Positions 23,001-30,613 of a stretch of 35,106 nucleotides of DNA are shown piece by piece. Origin of the DNA: Pseudomonadota bacterium (lineage in GTDB: Bacteria; Pseudomonadota; Alphaproteobacteria; Sphingomonadales; Sphingomonadaceae). How positions within the stretch are numbered: the stretch's first letter is position 1; every line of letters starts with the position of its first letter. The notes beneath the pieces are model-generated. The model searched no databases, was not told the origin of the DNA, and saw nothing but the letters and a program-made list of their open reading frames with translations. The position numbers and the translations under genes are program-made. The DNA lies in the NCBI GenBank assembly GCA_018240865.1, contig JAFEEY010000039.1, positions 1-35,106 on the forward strand, read 5' to 3'.

Positions 23001-24661
23001 AGATCAAGGTCGCGCAAGGCGCCAAGCCCGGCGAGGGCGGCCAGCTGCCCGGCTTCAAAGTCACCGACATGATCGCGAAGCTCAGGCACGCGACGCCCGG
23101 CGTGACGCTGATCAGCCCGCCGCCGCACCACGACATCTACTCGATCGAAGACCTGGCCCAGCTCATTTACGACCTGAAGATGATCAACCCGCGCGCGCGA
23201 GTGTGTGTGAAGCTGGTCAGCTCGGCCGGCATCGGCACCGTGGCGGCCGGCGTCGCCAAGGCGCATGCCGACGTGATCCTGGTCGCGGGCCATGTCGGCG
23301 GCACCGGCGCTAGCCCACAGACCAGCGTCAAATATGCCGGCACGCCCTGGGAAATGGGACTTTCCGAGGTCAACCAGACGCTTACTCTCAACGGCCTGCG
23401 CGGCCGGATCAAGCTGCGCACCGATGGCGGGCTCAAGACCGGACGCGACATCGTCATCGCCGCGATCCTGGGTGCCGAAGAATATGGCATCGGCACGCTG
23501 AGCCTGGTCGCGATGGGCTGCATCATGGTCCGGCAATGCCATTCGAACACCTGCCCCGTCGGTGTCTGCACGCAGGACGAAAAGCTGCGCGCGAAGTTCA
23601 CGGGCACGCCCGAAAAAGTCATCAACCTGATGACTTTCATCGCCGAGGAAGTGCGCGAAATCCTGGCGAAGCTCGGCTTCCGTTCGCTGGACGAAGTGAT
23701 CGGCCGCACCGAGCTGCTGCGCCAGGTCAGCCGCGGCGCCGAGCATCTCGACGATCTCGACCTGAACCCGATCCTCGCCAAGGTGGATGCAGAGGATAGC
23801 GAGCGGCGCTTCAGCCTTTCGACCTTCCGCAACGAAGTGCCCGAAAGCCTCGACGCGCAGATGATCTCGGACGCGCGGGCGGTGTTCGATCGCGGCGAGC
23901 GGATGCAGCTCACCTACACCGTGCGCAACACCCACCGCGCGGTCGGCACAAGGCTGTCGGCCGAGGTGGTGCAGCGCTTCGGCATGTCGGCGCTGGCGGA
24001 TGGGCACGTCCATGTCCGGCTGCGCGGCAGCGCCGGCCAGTCGCTGGGTGCGTTCCTCGCCAAGGGCATCCGCATCGAAGTGTTCGGGGACGCCAACGAC
24101 TATGTCGGCAAGGGGCTTTCAGGCGGCATCATCACGGTCCGGCCGATGGTCTCGTCCCCGCTCGCCAGCCAGGACAATACGATCATCGGCAACACCGTTC
24201 TGTACGGGGCGACCTCCGGCAAGCTCTTCGCCGCGGGGCAGGCGGGCGAGCGCTTCGCCGTCCGCAATTCTGGCGCGACCGTGGTGGTGGAAGGCTGCGG
24301 CGCCAATGGCTGCGAATATATGACCGGCGGCACGGCGGTGATCCTGGGGCGCGTCGGCATGAATTTCGGCGCCGGCATGACCGGGGGCATGGCCTTTGTG
24401 CTGGACGCCGACGGCAGCTTCGACCGGATGGCGAACCCGGAAAGCATCGTCTGGCAGCCGCTCGCTTCCGCCTATTGGGAGACGAAGCTGCGCGCGCTGA
24501 TCGCCGAACATGCCGAGGCGACCGACAGCAAATGGGCGCACGGCATCCTCGATGACTGGGATCAGTGGCGCGGCCGCTTCCGCCAGGTCTGCCCGAAGGA
24601 GATGCTGAGCCGCCTCGACGTTCCGCTGCGGGACGAGGATGAGGCGATCGCGGCCGAATAA
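20093..24661 (+). CDS. gltB: Glutamate synthase (NADPH) large subunit, with in-frame palindromic insert
   Basis: 1522 residues from a GTG at 20093. A short propeptide ends before C23 (SDA-CGVG), the N-terminal nucleophile of the glutaminase domain (about 23-430). The central domain and FMN-binding synthase domain follow (about 490-1215), with GAKAVSGEGGEDPERY, KPGEGGQLPG and VGGTGASPQTS. The 3Fe-4S cluster ligands are C1143, C1149 and C1154 (CIMVRQCHSNTC). The GXGXG-rich C-terminal domain is at about 1280-1475. It makes ammonia from glutamine and channels it to 2-oxoglutarate. Residues about 458-480 (TPAKAGVQHSARNGLRPSPE and on) lie in the linker after the glutaminase domain and coincide with a palindromic element at 21465-21521. 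The GTG start is fixed by the overlap with the preceding gene and by the propeptide length. Confidence 0.96.
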   Translation: MTDQRNYLAEHGMYRPDHESDACGVGLVAATDGVASRRVVASAIDALKAVWHRGAVDADGKTGDGAGIHIDLSTRFFDEAIEASGHKVLPNRLAVGMIFLPRTDLAAQETCRTIVESEVIDAGYTIYGWRQVPVDVSVIGQKAQATRPEIEQIMIAGPLPDEQSAAEFEKNLYLVRRRIEKQVIAAQIAGFYICSLSCRSIIYKGLFLAESLSLFYPDLLDDRFESRVAIFHQRYSTNTFPQWWLAQPFRCLAHNGEINTIRGNKNWMKSHEIKMASLAFGDQSEDIKPVIPAGASDTAALDAVFEAICRSGRDAPTAKIMLVPESWGDIDLPSDQKAMYSYLASVMEPWDGPAALAMTDGRWAVAGVDRNALRPLRYTQTQDGLLIVGSETGMVVVPESTVIAKGRMGPGAMIAVDLDEGRVYDDDAIKARIAAEHPYEEMIAGFRTFDDLPPLDRTPAKAGVQHSARNGLRPSPEHNGAYLDRAALTRLQVAAGQTLEDMELILSPMVEDAKEAVGSMGDDTPLAVISDRPRNLSQFFRQNFSQVTNPPIDSLRETRVMSLKTRFGNLANILDTAGQSSSVLALDTPVLSCSDWARLQAHFGAQAAEIDCTYAAGGGPERLREAIAHIRLEAERAVREGKTELFLTDEAIGEDRIGIQMILAAAAVHTHLVRKGLRSYASVNVRSAECMDTHYFAVLIGAGATTVNAWLAEASIADRHSRGLFGDRSLEDCVARYKKAIGDGLLKIMSKMGIAVISSYRGGYNFEAVGISRALVNDLFPGMPAKISGEGYASLYVNASERHQAAFDPAVATLPIGAFYRQRHGGETHAYSAQLMHLLQTSVGTDSYSTYLQFSRGVRDLPPVYLRDLLEFNYAPQPVPIDQVEAITEIRKRFVTPGMSLGALSPEAHETLAIAMNRIGAKAVSGEGGEDPERYRPRANGDNANSVIKQIASGRFGVTAEYLGACEEIEIKVAQGAKPGEGGQLPGFKVTDMIAKLRHATPGVTLISPPPHHDIYSIEDLAQLIYDLKMINPRARVCVKLVSSAGIGTVAAGVAKAHADVILVAGHVGGTGASPQTSVKYAGTPWEMGLSEVNQTLTLNGLRGRIKLRTDGGLKTGRDIVIAAILGAEEYGIGTLSLVAMGCIMVRQCHSNTCPVGVCTQDEKLRAKFTGTPEKVINLMTFIAEEVREILAKLGFRSLDEVIGRTELLRQVSRGAEHLDDLDLNPILAKVDAEDSERRFSLSTFRNEVPESLDAQMISDARAVFDRGERMQLTYTVRNTHRAVGTRLSAEVVQRFGMSALADGHVHVRLRGSAGQSLGAFLAKGIRIEVFGDANDYVGKGLSGGIITVRPMVSSPLASQDNTIIGNTVLYGATSGKLFAAGQAGERFAVRNSGATVVVEGCGANGCEYMTGGTAVILGRVGMNFGAGMTGGMAFVLDADGSFDRMANPESIVWQPLASAYWETKLRALIAEHAEATDSKWAHGILDDWDQWRGRFRQVCPKEMLSRLDVPLRDEDEAIAAE
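21465..21521 (+). repeat. Palindromic element inserted in frame in gltB
   Basis: CCCCGGCGAAGGCCGGGG (21465-21482) is itself a hairpin (7-base stem). Its core CCGGCGAAGGCC is exactly complementary to GGCCTTCGCCGG (21510-21521), and TCCA/TGGA continue the pairing inward. This is the style of the common sphingomonad repeat with GGCGAAGGCC arms. It is read as part of residues 458-477 of GltB. Confidence 0.82.
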
Positions 24662-24682
24662 GTGCCTGTTGGTCAACGGAAT

Positions 24683-24743
24683 GTCACTAACGAGTCACTA
24701 ACGGCTCCTATCCGGCCCCGGCATGCCGCGACGCGCGGCATGC
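24683..24743 (+). promoter_or_regulatory. Tandem decamer and hairpin upstream of the PEP-CTERM gene
   Basis: GTCACTAACG occurs twice (24683-24692 and 24694-24703), an 11-base period that places both copies on the same face of the helix. Downstream, GCATGCCGCG and CGCGGCATGC (24721-24743) form a perfect 10-base stem with a 3-base loop, ending 26 bases before the ATG at 24770. The decamers could be activator sites. The hairpin has no T-run and is more likely a leader structure than a terminator for gltB. Confidence 0.4.
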
Positions 24744-24769
24744 GCAACATTGCTTAGGGGTCCAGGTTC

Positions 24770-25417
24770 ATGAAGTCGCTTACGCTCGCAGCGCTCGCCG
24801 CTGCTGCTCTCGTCGCGCCCGCCGCGGGTGCCGCCACCACCCAGATCACGGGCGGGACCGGCCAGCGGTCGCTCACCATTTCCTTTTTCGATCCGGTCGG
24901 CCAGATCTTCACTGCCGATCAGGCCGGCCTCGTCTCGTTCGGCTTCCAGCTTCGCCAGAACAACAATGTCGCCGCCGGCCCGATGACGCTGACTATCCGC
25001 CAGGGCGAAGGCTTTGGCGGCGCGATCATCGCGTCGCGGACGCTGACGCCGGGTGGGTTCACTGTCAATGCGCAGCCCGGCTGGCTGGATTTCGATTTCA
25101 CCGGCACCACGCTGGTCGCGGGCGCCAAATACACGGCCTCGCTGACGACCGATTCCAACCGTCTCGGCATTATCTTCGGTCCGGACATCAACATCTTCAC
25201 CGGCCAGGCGCTGGGCGGCGACGCCTATGCGGGCGGCCGCTTCATCGCGACCGGGCAGAATGATGCTGTCTGCAACACCGGCATTTGCGACGCCAATTTC
25301 CGCTTCACCACTGCCGCTCCCGTGCCGGAGCCCGCCACCTGGGCACTGATGCTGGGCGGCTTCGGTCTCGCCGGCGCTGCGATGCGCACGCGCAAGCGTG
25401 ACGTCCGCTTCGCCTGA
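24770..25417 (+). CDS. PEPxxWA-CTERM sorting domain protein
   Basis: 215 residues. A signal peptide (1-22, ending AGAA) leads into a beta-rich domain with Gly/Thr/Asn-rich segments (GWLDFDFTGTTLVAGAKYTA). The C-terminal sorting signal is complete: VPEPATWALMLGGFGLAGAA (about residues 187-206), then the basic tail MRTRKRDVRFA. In this variant the PEP motif, tryptophan-alanine and hydrophobic stretch direct cleavage by an exosortase and export to the cell surface or matrix. No exosortase gene is in the window. The middle domain has no recognised function. It stands alone on the plus strand with tandem repeats in its promoter region. Confidence 0.9.
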   Translation: MKSLTLAALAAAALVAPAAGAATTQITGGTGQRSLTISFFDPVGQIFTADQAGLVSFGFQLRQNNNVAAGPMTLTIRQGEGFGGAIIASRTLTPGGFTVNAQPGWLDFDFTGTTLVAGAKYTASLTTDSNRLGIIFGPDINIFTGQALGGDAYAGGRFIATGQNDAVCNTGICDANFRFTTAAPVPEPATWALMLGGFGLAGAAMRTRKRDVRFA

Positions 25418-25527
25418 TCTTGAGCGCACCGCCGGCGACCGGATCGCGGTTTCCGGCGGGGCATCTCCGGCTTGATCAATTCCGTATCGCAGCCTAGAAC
25501 AAATCAGAAACATAGGAGATCGAGTCG

Positions 25528-25929
25528 ATGGCTGGCGGTGGATGTCATTGCGGCGCGGTGCGCTATGAAGCGACGGGCGAGATGCTGCATCATGCGGTTT
25601 GCCATTGCGCGGATTGCCGCAGGTCGGCCGGCGCGCCGATGGTCGGCTGGATCGCCTTCAAGTCCGGCGACGTGACGGTGACGAAGGGCACGCCGAAGGT
25701 TCACGCCTCTTCCGAACATGGCCGCCGCCATTTCTGCGCCGATTGCGGGACTGGCCTGCTCTACACCAACGACGTGATGCTTCCCGGCATCACCGACATT
25801 CAGAGCGCGACGCTGGACGATCCCGATGCGATCCCGCCGGCCGCGCAGATCCAATATGCCGAGCATATCGGCTGGACGGAAACCCTCGACGCGCTTCCCA
25901 AATTCGAGCGCTTTCCCAGCCAGGGCTGA
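25528..25929 (+). CDS. GFA-family (Mss4-like fold) zinc protein
   Basis: 133 residues. The cysteine pattern of the glutathione-dependent formaldehyde-activating family is complete: GGCHCGAVRYEA (C6, C8), CHCADCRRSAG (C25, C27, C30) and HFCADCGTGL (C-x2-C, about 69-74). These bind structural and catalytic zinc. The family name comes from one member that forms S-hydroxymethylglutathione, but most members have no proven activity, so only the fold is firm. An AGGAG site lies before the ATG. A glutathione transferase gene follows 44 bases later on the same strand; a shared glutathione link is inference. Confidence 0.87.
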   Translation: MAGGGCHCGAVRYEATGEMLHHAVCHCADCRRSAGAPMVGWIAFKSGDVTVTKGTPKVHASSEHGRRHFCADCGTGLLYTNDVMLPGITDIQSATLDDPDAIPPAAQIQYAEHIGWTETLDALPKFERFPSQG

Positions 25930-25973
25930 AGGTATCTTCCCCCGCCACGCCGTCCGCCCTAACACGGTGACGC

Positions 25974-26645
25974 ATGTGGCAACTTTACCAATTCCCGCTC
26001 TGTCCGTTTTCGCGCAAGGTCCGGCTGCTGCTGGGCGAGAAGGGCGTCGGCTATGAGCTCGTCCGTGAATCTCCGTGGGAGCGGCGCGATGAATTCCTCG
26101 ACATGAACCCCGCCGGCCACACGCCGGTGATGGTGGAGGCCGAAAAAGGCACGGTGCTGATCGACAGCTGGGCGATCTGCGAATTCTTCGAGGAAACGGT
26201 CAACAAGGCGCCGATGATCAATGGCACCGCGATCAACCGCGCCGAAATCCGGCGCCTGACCGCCTGGTTCGACGAGCAATTCCACGCCGATGTCGTCGCG
26301 CCCTTGATGCACGAGCGGATGAAGAAGCGCCTGGTCGATCGCGCCAGCCCTGATGCCCGGGTGCTGCGCGACGCGATGAAGTTCGCGCTCAACCATCTCG
26401 ACTATACCGATTATCTGCTGGATCACCGCAATTGGCTGGCGGGCGCGACGATGAGCCTCGCCGACCTCACCGCCGCCGCGCATATCAGCGTCGCCGACTA
26501 TCTGGGCGGCATCGACTGGCGCGGGCACGAGCAGACCAAACGCTGGTATTCCGCGCTCAAGAGCCGCCCGAGCTTCCGCCCCCTTCTGTCCGAGCGGATG
26601 GAAGTGATCAGCCCGCCCCAGCATTATGATAAGGTCGATTTTTGA
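25974..26645 (+). CDS. Glutathione S-transferase family protein
   Basis: 223 residues. The N-terminal thioredoxin-like domain (about 1-80) has FPLCPFSRKVRLLLGEKG, where the CPFS motif is at the glutathione site, and AGHTPVMVEAE with the cis-proline. IDSWAICEFFEE matches the glutathione-binding Ser position. The helical C-terminal domain has ATMSLADLTAAAHISVADYL, the usual N-capping box. Substrate is unknown. It could be co-transcribed with the GFA-family gene upstream. The stop is followed after a few bases by the palindromic repeat at 26671-26740. Confidence 0.88.
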   Translation: MWQLYQFPLCPFSRKVRLLLGEKGVGYELVRESPWERRDEFLDMNPAGHTPVMVEAEKGTVLIDSWAICEFFEETVNKAPMINGTAINRAEIRRLTAWFDEQFHADVVAPLMHERMKKRLVDRASPDARVLRDAMKFALNHLDYTDYLLDHRNWLAGATMSLADLTAAAHISVADYLGGIDWRGHEQTKRWYSALKSRPSFRPLLSERMEVISPPQHYDKVDF

Positions 26646-26670
26646 AGGCTCGGCTTCAATGCCGGCTTGC

Positions 26671-26740
26671 CTGAGCTTGTCGAAGGCCTTCCTTCTTCCT
26701 ACCACCGCTGAAAGAAAAGGGAGGGCTTCGACAAGCTCAG
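26671..26740. repeat. Palindromic repeat with CTTCGACAAGCTCAG arms
   Basis: CTGAGCTTGTCGAAG (26671-26685) and CTTCGACAAGCTCAG (26726-26740) are a perfect 15-base inverted repeat. Partial complementarity continues inward (CCTTCC against GGAGGG). A lone copy of the same arm is at 29150-29164 and a related pair at 33612-33700. It lies between the GST and M20 peptidase genes and could act as a weak terminator. Confidence 0.8.
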
Positions 26741-26759
26741 CCCAGCCGGGGAGAGGACG

Positions 26760-28211
26760 GTGCGCATTCTGAAAAAGCTTTTGCTCGTCTTAGCGATCAT
26801 GCTGGTGGCCCTCATCGCCATCCTCGCAATCAACACGATGCGCATGCGCCCCGAAAAGCTGGGCGAACCCCTCCCCGCCCCGCCTGTCGACCAGGCCGCC
26901 GTTGAGCGGCTTGCCGCCGCGATCCGCATCCCGACTGTCTCGACCGAGGCCGGCCCAGCCCCGGACGCGGTGCTCGACGCTTTCGCCGCCCATCTTGCCG
27001 CCAGCTATCCGCGCGTCCACGCGCAACTGAAGCGGGAAGTGGTCGCCGGGCACAGCCTGCTCTTCACCTGGCCCGGCAGCGATCCGAACGCGCCCGCGCT
27101 GCTGCTCGCCGCGCACCAGGACGTGGTACCGATCGAAGGCGACAGCGCGAGGAAATGGTCGCATCCGCCCTTCGACGGCGTGATCGCGAACGGGTTCGTC
27201 TGGGGGCGCGGCACGATCGACGACAAGATGTCGCTGGTCGCGATCCTGGAAGCTGCCGAACGGTTGCTGGCGAAAGGCGTGCAGCCGAAACAGACCATCT
27301 ATCTCGCCTTCGGCCATGATGAGGAGCGCGGCGGCTCCGGCGCCAAGGCGATCGCGGCGCTGCTGAAGGCGCGCGGCGCGAAGATCGGGCTAGCCGTCGA
27401 TGAAGGCTATGCCGTGCTGGACGGCGTGCTCGCGGGCGTCACTCGCCCGATCGCGGTCGTCGGCATGGCGGAGAAAGGCTATGTCTCGGTCGAGTTGACC
27501 GCGAGCGGCGCCGGCGGCCATTCGTCGATGCCGACGCCCGACAATGCCGCCGTCCGCATCGCCCGCGCGGTCGACCGGCTGGCCGATGATCCCTTCCCGG
27601 CGCGGATCGAAGGGCTCACCGGCGACATGCTGACCGGCGCCGCGCCCTATATGGACTGGCCGCTGCGCGCGGCGATCGCCAATCGCTGGCTGACGGCCAA
27701 GCTGATCGAGCGCAAATTGCTCGCCAATCCGCGCACTGCGGCGGCGCTGCGCACCACCACCGCGCCGACGATCATCGCCGCCGGCACCAAGGACAATGTG
27801 CTGCCGCAAAGCGCGCGCGCCGTGGTCAATCACCGCATCCTGCCGGGCGATACAGTCGAAACGGTGGTCGCCCGCGACCGGAGCGTGGTGGCCGACCCGA
27901 ACGTGACCGTGCGCGCGATTCCCGGCGGCCACAACCCCAGCCGCCCCGCCTCCACCGCCAGCGCCGAATTCAAGCAGCTCGCCGCCGCGATCCGCACCAC
28001 CTACCCCGCCGTGCCCATCGCGCCCGGCCTGGTCTTGGGCGCGACGGACGGCCGCTATTACGAGCCGGTGACCGCGGCTTCATTGCGCTTTTCGCCGATG
28101 ACAATGCGCCCCGCCGACCTCGCCCGCTTCCACGGCAACGACGAACGCATCGGCGTCGAGGACTATATGCGCGCGATCGGTTTTTATGAGCGGCTGATGG
28201 GCGGGCAGTGA
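26760..28211 (+). CDS. M20-family zinc peptidase, PM20D1-like, membrane-anchored
   Basis: 483 residues from a GTG at 26760. The N-terminus is a membrane anchor or signal (KKLLLVLAIMLVALIAILAI, about 5-24). The M20 metal site is complete: H119 and D121 (AAHQDV), D154 (GTIDDK), E188/E189 (GHDEERGG) and a late His at GGHNPSRP or further on. The dimerisation (lid) domain is at about 235-350 (GAGGHSSMPTPDN). The PM20D1 subgroup forms or cleaves N-acyl amino acids, and others are carboxypeptidases; the substrate is open. The upstream repeat at 26671-26740 nearly touches the start. GAGAGGA before the GTG is a plausible ribosome-binding site. A later ATG within the anchor would damage it. Confidence 0.87.
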   Translation: MRILKKLLLVLAIMLVALIAILAINTMRMRPEKLGEPLPAPPVDQAAVERLAAAIRIPTVSTEAGPAPDAVLDAFAAHLAASYPRVHAQLKREVVAGHSLLFTWPGSDPNAPALLLAAHQDVVPIEGDSARKWSHPPFDGVIANGFVWGRGTIDDKMSLVAILEAAERLLAKGVQPKQTIYLAFGHDEERGGSGAKAIAALLKARGAKIGLAVDEGYAVLDGVLAGVTRPIAVVGMAEKGYVSVELTASGAGGHSSMPTPDNAAVRIARAVDRLADDPFPARIEGLTGDMLTGAAPYMDWPLRAAIANRWLTAKLIERKLLANPRTAAALRTTTAPTIIAAGTKDNVLPQSARAVVNHRILPGDTVETVVARDRSVVADPNVTVRAIPGGHNPSRPASTASAEFKQLAAAIRTTYPAVPIAPGLVLGATDGRYYEPVTAASLRFSPMTMRPADLARFHGNDERIGVEDYMRAIGFYERLMGGQ

Positions 28212-28220
28212 ACGCCGGCT

Positions 28221-28365
28221 CTTCGTCATTCCCGCGAAAGCCGGAACCCAGCCTTTCTTTGTGACCTTCGTGTGCTTTGTGCGATCAGTTATTTTCGCGC
28301 GAAGACCACAAAGAACACGAAGAGGAAGAAGAAACTGGGTTCCCGCTTTCGCGGGAATGACGAAG
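28221..28365. repeat. Composite palindrome between convergent genes
   Basis: Outer arms at 28221-28251 and 28335-28365 are 31-base inverted repeats with one mismatch (core CTTCGTCATTCCCGCGAAAG). An inner pair, CTTCGTGTGCTTTGTG (28268-28283) and CACAAAGAACACGAAG, is complementary except at two positions. The whole lies between the stops of the M20 peptidase and ubiG, so it is well placed to end transcription from both sides. Confidence 0.8.
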
Positions 28366-28398
28366 TAAGAGTAGGAGCGCTTTCAGCCACTCGGGGCG

Positions 28399-29121
28399 TC
28401 ACCGCCGCGCCGTTATAAGATAGTTCAGCGCCAGATTGTCGCCCAGCACGAAGCCGCGGGCGGGATTGAAGCTCAGGCCGGTCACGTCCAGCACCTCCAG
28501 CCCCGCCGCCTCGACATCGGCGCGGAGTTCGTCGGGGGTGAGGAAGCGGTCCCAGTCGTGCGTGCCGCGCGGGATCGCGCCCAGGCCTTCGGCCAGCGTG
28601 ATCATCGCGAGGCGGGAGAGTGGCGTGCGGTTGGGCGTCGACAGGATCAGCAGTCCGCCGGGCGCCAGCGCATCGGCGAGCCCCCGCACGAACGTCGCCG
28701 GGTCGTCCACATGCTCGACCACTTCCATCGAGGTGATGAGGTCGAACGGCTCGGCGCCCAGAACGTCGATACTGCCGGTGCGATAGTCGATGGCGAGCCC
28801 CTGCCCCTCCGCGTGATGGCGCGCGGCGGCGATATTCTCCGGCGCGGCGTCGATGCCGACAACCTCCGCGCCAAGCCGGGCCAGCGGCTCGCACAGCAGC
28901 CCTGCGCCGCAGCCGACATCCGCCGCGCTCTTGCCGGCAAGCGGCCGCCGGTCATGCTCGTCCAACTGCCAGTGATGGTCGATCTGTTCGCGGATATAGC
29001 GCAGCCGCACCGGATTCAGCCTGTGCAGCATCGCCGACGAGCCCTTGGGATCCCACCAGTCGGCGGCGAGCTTGCCGAAATGCGCGGCCTCTTCCGGGCG
29101 AATGGTGCTTGCGGCTGTCAT
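28399..29121 (-). CDS. ubiG: Ubiquinone biosynthesis O-methyltransferase
   Basis: 240 residues from the ATG at 29121 (MTAASTIRPEEAAHFGKLA). UbiG methylates the two hydroxyl groups of the ubiquinone ring with S-adenosylmethionine. Family signatures: the N-terminal ADWWDPKGSSAMLHRLNPVR (about 20-39), the SAM motif ADVGCGAGLLCEPLARLGAE (about 67-86), and SMEVVEHVDDPATFVRGLAD. SFNPARGFVLGDNLALNYL closes the protein, as is usual in alphaproteobacteria. A start 21 bases earlier (29142) would add MFLRKSG, which is encoded by palindromic repeat debris, so the shorter form is preferred. It is divergent from lysC. Confidence 0.95.
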   Translation of the reverse strand: MTAASTIRPEEAAHFGKLAADWWDPKGSSAMLHRLNPVRLRYIREQIDHHWQLDEHDRRPLAGKSAADVGCGAGLLCEPLARLGAEVVGIDAAPENIAAARHHAEGQGLAIDYRTGSIDVLGAEPFDLITSMEVVEHVDDPATFVRGLADALAPGGLLILSTPNRTPLSRLAMITLAEGLGAIPRGTHDWDRFLTPDELRADVEAAGLEVLDVTGLSFNPARGFVLGDNLALNYLITARR

Positions 29122-29149
29122 CCCGGACTTTCGTAAGAACAAGGGAGGG

Positions 29150-29164
29150 CTTCGACAAGCTCAG
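29150..29164. repeat. Single arm of the CTTCGACAAGCTCAG repeat
   Basis: Identical in 15 bases to the right arm at 26726-26740, with a matching flank (GGAGGG before). The partner arm is missing; adjacent bases TCATCCCGGACTTTCG resemble part of the other repeat type at 28221. It looks like a degraded or recombined element between ubiG and lysC. Confidence 0.7.
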
Positions 29165-29259
29165 CCAAGCCGGGGTTTAGGAAATCCTTATCGGCCCTTC
29201 CTTGCCAAGCCCGGCACCCGTCCGTAACAGGGCGCCCGCGAGGAGGAACAGTCACCCCA

Positions 29260-30501
29260 ATGGCCCGGATCGTGATGAAATTCGGCGGCACGTCGATGGC
29301 CGGGGTGGAGCGTATCCGCAACGTCGCCGAGCGCGTGAAGCGCGAGGTTAAGGCCGGCAATCAGGTCGCTGTCGTCGTCTCCGCCATGGCGGGCGAGACG
29401 GACCGGCTGGTGACGTTCTGCCGGGAAGTCTCCCCGCTCTACGATCCCCGCGAATATGACGTGGTCGTCGCCTCTGGCGAGCAAGTGACGAGCGGGTTGC
29501 TCGCCATTTCGCTGCAGGCGATCGGCGTGCCGGCGCGCAGCTGGATGGGCTGGCAGCTGCCGATCCGTACCTCGGACGGCCACGGCTCCGCCCGCATCGC
29601 CGAGATCGACACCGAGGCGCTGAACCGGGCGCTCGGCGAAGGCACGGTCGCCGTCATCCCCGGCTTCCAGGGCGTGGCTGCGGGCGAGCGGGTGACGACG
29701 CTGGGCCGTGGCGGCTCCGACACTTCGGCGGTCGCGGTCGCGGCGGCGATGAAGGCGGATCGCTGCGACATCTACACCGACGTGGACGGCGTCTATACGA
29801 CCGATCCACGCATCGTGCCCAAGGCGCGCAAGCTCCAGAAGATCACCTTCGAGGAAATGCTGGAGCTGGCCAGCGTCGGCGCGAAAGTGCTGCAGACCCG
29901 CTCGGTCGGCCTCGCCATGAAGGAAAATGTGCGGCTGCAGGTGCTGTCGTCGTTCGACGACCGCCCCGGCACCATGATCGTCAGCGACGACGAGATCGAG
30001 GAAAGCATGGAACGTCAGTTCATCACCGGCATCGCTCATGACAAGAACGAAGCGAAGATCACCTTGACCGACGTGCCGGATCGTCCCGGCGCGGTGGCGT
30101 CGATCTTCGCGCCCCTCGCCGAGGCCAACATCAACGTCGACATGATCGTGCAGAACATCGCGCACGACACCGGCTCCACCGACGTGACCTTCACCGTGCC
30201 CGCCGCCGAGCTCGCCCGCTCGCTCGACGTGCTCGATAAGGCGAAGGAAACGATCGGCTATGCGAAGATGGTGCACGACACCAATGTCGCGAAGATCACG
30301 ATCGTCGGCGTTGGCATGCGCAGCCATGCGGGCGTCGCCGCCAAGATGTTCAAGACGCTGGGCGATCGCGGCATCAACATCCAGGCAATCACCACGTCCG
30401 AGATCAAAGTCTCAGTGCTGATCGAGGAAGACTATACCGAGCTCGCCGTGCGCGTGTTGCACACCGCCTATGGGCTGGATGCGGAGGATGCGGCGGCCTG
30501 A
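29260..30501 (+). CDS. lysC: Aspartate kinase
   Basis: 413 residues. It phosphorylates aspartate, the first step to lysine, threonine, methionine and diaminopimelate. The catalytic domain starts MARIVMKFGGTSMAGVERI with the KFGGTS nucleotide motif. VSAMAGETDRL, LGRGGSDTSAVAVAAA (about 149-164) and DVDGVYTTDPRIV (about 175-187) are further signatures. Two ACT domains occupy about 265-410 (DVPDRPGAVASIFAPLAEAN and GVGMRSHAGVAAKMFKTLGD) and bind the feedback amino acid. An AGGAGGA site lies 12 bases upstream. A 10-base-stem hairpin begins six bases after the stop and belongs to the element at 30508. Confidence 0.96.
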   Translation: MARIVMKFGGTSMAGVERIRNVAERVKREVKAGNQVAVVVSAMAGETDRLVTFCREVSPLYDPREYDVVVASGEQVTSGLLAISLQAIGVPARSWMGWQLPIRTSDGHGSARIAEIDTEALNRALGEGTVAVIPGFQGVAAGERVTTLGRGGSDTSAVAVAAAMKADRCDIYTDVDGVYTTDPRIVPKARKLQKITFEEMLELASVGAKVLQTRSVGLAMKENVRLQVLSSFDDRPGTMIVSDDEIEESMERQFITGIAHDKNEAKITLTDVPDRPGAVASIFAPLAEANINVDMIVQNIAHDTGSTDVTFTVPAAELARSLDVLDKAKETIGYAKMVHDTNVAKITIVGVGMRSHAGVAAKMFKTLGDRGINIQAITTSEIKVSVLIEEDYTELAVRVLHTAYGLDAEDAAA

Positions 30502-30507
30502 ATTTTT

Positions 30508-30613
30508 CCCCTCCCGCTTGCGGGAGGGGTCAGGGGTGGGCATGAGCCGCCTCATGGCTACCGCGACTGACGAAACTATTCCCACCCCGAGCCCCTTCCG
30601 CGAGCGAGAGGGG
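30508..30613 (+). repeat. Palindromic element overlapping the 5' end of the monooxygenase gene
   Basis: CCCCTCCCGC and GCGGGAGGGG (30508-30529) form a perfect 10-base hairpin. GGGGTGGG (30533-30540) pairs with CCCACCCC (30581-30588). A second terminal hairpin has CCCCT (30592-30596) against AGGGG (30609-30613). The layout (terminal hairpin, inner arm, loop, inner arm, terminal hairpin) is that of the gltD element. Candidate start codons at 30542 and 30554 lie inside its loop. Confidence 0.8.

Noticed and set aside
20072..24013. Very long open frame (1313 codons) antisense to gltB
   Set aside because: It is the mirror of a high-GC gene whose codon third positions avoid stops. Its sequence is Arg/His/Asp-rich without any family motif, and gltB on the other strand is fully convincing.
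29122..29142. Longer ubiG start (seven extra codons)
   Set aside because: These bases are part of repeat debris, and orthologue-like sequence begins at the ATG at 29121.
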